NCBI GenBank assembly: GCA_002685115.1
Contig: NYWQ01000075.1
Coordinates: 4,506-11,539, forward strand
DNA: 7,034 nucleotides
From: Flavobacteriales bacterium
GTDB lineage: Bacteria > Bacteroidota > Bacteroidia > Flavobacteriales > UBA7430
Direction of reading: 5' to 3'
The translations under genes were made by a program, and so were the position numbers. Below, piece by piece: positions 6,070 through 7,034 of the stretch (position 1 is its first letter; each line of letters opens with the position of its first letter). The notes under the pieces are model-generated. The model had not been told where the DNA came from, searched no databases, and saw nothing but the letters and a program-made list of their open reading frames with translations.

Positions 6070-7034
6070 CTATTGAACAATTTTCTTTTCAACTGTTCCG
6101 TCATTGTATAAGTACAATACAACTTCACCTTTAAATTGATCTTCAACATTGATTTCTTGACCTAACATGTTAACCACTTTTACAAGAGATTTAATGTCAT
6201 TTGGATGAACATCTACTTCCATGTCAACAGCCCCTTGTGGAACTGGTAAAGACATTGAGATACGCTCATCAGTTGATGGCCAAGTGTAAGCTGCTATAGC
6301 AGCATCTGTCTTAATTTGGTAACCTTGTCCTGGAGTAAAGTCTCCAATACCGTTAAATCCAAATTCTGGCCAGTATACTTCAGCGTTATTATCCTTAACA
6401 ATTAAGATATTCGCTTCAATTGAAGTAAGCGTTGCAGCAACATCTTGAGCAACTGGTAAAGTATAACCTAAGATGTTCCAACCTGCTACGATATCAACAA
6501 ATATTGGAGAACAAGCGCTCTCTAGAGCAGCTGCTAACAATACTTCTACTGAATCTACATCAGCTTGAGATATACCATCTTCTGGAGTAACAGAAGCAGC
6601 ACCATCGCCGTAACCATATCCGTAAGATAAGTCAGCTTGAGCATCTACATCTGCTTGACTCACACCATCTTCTGGTACAACAGCATCTAACAATGCTTGA
6701 ACTGAATCTACATCAGCTTGAGATACACCATCTTCTGGAGTAACGGAAGCAGCACCATCGCCGTAACCATAACCGTAAGATAAGTCTGCTTGAGCATCAA
6801 CATCTGATTGAGATACACCATCTTCTGGTACAACAGCATCTAATAATGCTTGAACTGAATCTACATCAGCTTGAGACACACCATCTTCAGGAGTTACAGA
6901 AGCAGCACCATCGCCGTAACCATAACCGTAAGATAAGTCTGCTTGAGCATCTACATCAGCTTGAGTAATTCCATCTTCTGGAACAATTGCATCTAACTGA
7001 GATTGTAAGCTCGCTGCAAGTTCTTCCCATGAAA
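6070..7034 (-). CDS. Repetitive T9SS-type surface protein with tandem 51-residue repeats and a GWN-type C-terminal domain (5' end outside window)
   Basis: The frame is open to the right edge, so the true start lies outside; 321 codons including the stop are visible (residue 1 = codon 7030-7032). In-frame GTG codons such as 6877-6879 lie inside the repeats and are not credible starts. Residues 1-17 (WEELAASLQSQLDAI) look helical. Residues 18-170 are three 51-residue repeats, each with PEDGxSQADVD twice and one YGYGYGDGAAS segment; they are acidic and contain no cysteine. One Cys (C174) precedes a beta domain at about 183-254 (AGWNILGYTL, then EFGFNGIGDFTPGQGYQIK), a module I recall near the C-terminus of secreted proteins of marine Bacteroidota. 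The tail has KVVNMLGQEI and ends LYLYNDGTVEKKIVQ, resembling a T9SS type A domain, though HPND replaces the usual YPNP. Secretion and surface attachment by T9SS are therefore inferred. The repeats could act as a spacer or stalk; the role of any upstream domain is unknown. Confidence 0.85.
   Translation of the reverse strand, partial: SWEELAASLQSQLDAIVPEDGITQADVDAQADLSYGYGYGDGAASVTPEDGVSQADVDSVQALLDAVVPEDGVSQSDVDAQADLSYGYGYGDGAASVTPEDGVSQADVDSVQALLDAVVPEDGVSQADVDAQADLSYGYGYGDGAASVTPEDGISQADVDSVEVLLAAALESACSPIFVDIVAGWNILGYTLPVAQDVAATLTSIEANILIVKDNNAEVYWPEFGFNGIGDFTPGQGYQIKTDAAIAAYTWPSTDERISMSLPVPQGAVDMEVDVHPNDIKSLVKVVNMLGQEINVEDQFKGEVVLYLYNDGTVEKKIVQ
6523..6675 (-). repeat. Tandem 153-bp repeat, copy 3 (residues 120-170)
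   Basis: Last unit. It differs from copy 2 at 16 of 153 bases by hand alignment, and seven of these fall in the final nine codons, where the helix changes from SVQALLDAVV to SVEVLLAAAL. This decay marks the border between the repeat array and the C-terminal domain, as is usual for terminal units of tandem arrays. Confidence 0.93.
6676..6828 (-). repeat. Tandem 153-bp repeat, copy 2 (residues 69-119)
   Basis: Middle unit, directly joined to its neighbours without spacer. It begins PEDGVSQSDVD, with Ser in place of Ala at position 8. The central YGYGYGDGAAS segment is identical in protein to the other copies and nearly identical in DNA. Confidence 0.95.
6829..6981 (-). repeat. Tandem 153-bp repeat, copy 1 (residues 18-68)
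   Basis: First complete unit in the direction of translation. It begins PEDGITQADVD and ends SVQALLDAVV. By hand alignment it differs from copy 2 at 12 of 153 bases (about 92% identity). Seven of the ten changed codons are synonymous, so the protein repeat appears to be maintained. The sequence before it (LQSQLDAIV) resembles the end of a unit, so a more divergent repeat or coiled region may precede it. Confidence 0.95.

Noticed and set aside
6070..6879. A 269-residue protein beginning at the GTG at 6877-6879
   Set aside because: This GTG codes for Val within the repeated PEDGVSQ motif, and the frame continues upstream to the window edge with further repeat sequence, so the gene is a 5' partial.
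6523..6981. CRISPR-like or non-coding satellite array
   Set aside because: The 153-bp units are adjoining, in frame, with mostly synonymous changes between copies, so they encode a protein repeat; there are no unique spacers.

Overview
The window looks like AT-rich chromosomal DNA of a Bacteroidota bacterium, most likely a flavobacterium of the order Flavobacteriales and possibly marine. Four things point there: C-terminal signals of the type IX secretion system (T9SS), a DUF4199 membrane protein directly upstream of a GT2 glycosyltransferase, promoters of the Bacteroidota form (TTG, spacer, TAnnTTTG), and start codons with no recognisable Shine-Dalgarno sequence. All genes lie on the minus strand, so transcription runs from the right end to the left end. 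No RNA gene, insertion sequence, CRISPR array or attachment site was seen, and no gene-free stretch exceeds 120 bases.

Right end (6070-7034): the 3' part of a gene for a repetitive surface protein. Its visible N-terminal half is three in-frame copies of a 153-bp (51-residue) repeat. Each unit contains the 11-residue motif PEDGxSQADVD twice and a Tyr/Gly-rich YGYGYGDGAAS segment once. A GWN-type beta domain and a T9SS-like C-terminal tail follow. The gene ends at a very strong intrinsic terminator (6019-6046). The 5' end lies beyond the window.

Centre (5950 to 3341): a promoter at 5971-6000 drives a tight cluster of a four-helix DUF4199 membrane protein, a membrane-anchored GT2 glycosyltransferase of the polyprenyl-phosphate sugar synthase type, and a GT4 glycosyltransferase. 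The gaps are 3 and 6 nt. The GT4 gene must start at TTG and lies in the same reading frame as the GT2 gene, separated only by one stop codon and two sense codons. Together they suggest envelope glycan work: GT2 charging a lipid carrier and GT4 adding a sugar in the cytoplasm.

Left part (3291 to 1): a gene for a large secreted M36 (fungalysin) zinc metalloprotease. It has a signal peptide, FTP propeptide, peptidase N-lobe, an inserted protease-associated (PA) domain, an HEYGH active site, a DUF11-like beta domain, a MAM-like jelly roll and the start of a T9SS sorting domain (YPNPS) exactly at the window edge. It follows the GT4 gene after 49 bp, which hold a candidate promoter and an inverted repeat, so it may be read both from the cluster and on its own.

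The best candidate for something little described is the nested-repeat surface protein at the right end. The other genes belong to recognisable families, with some unusual details.
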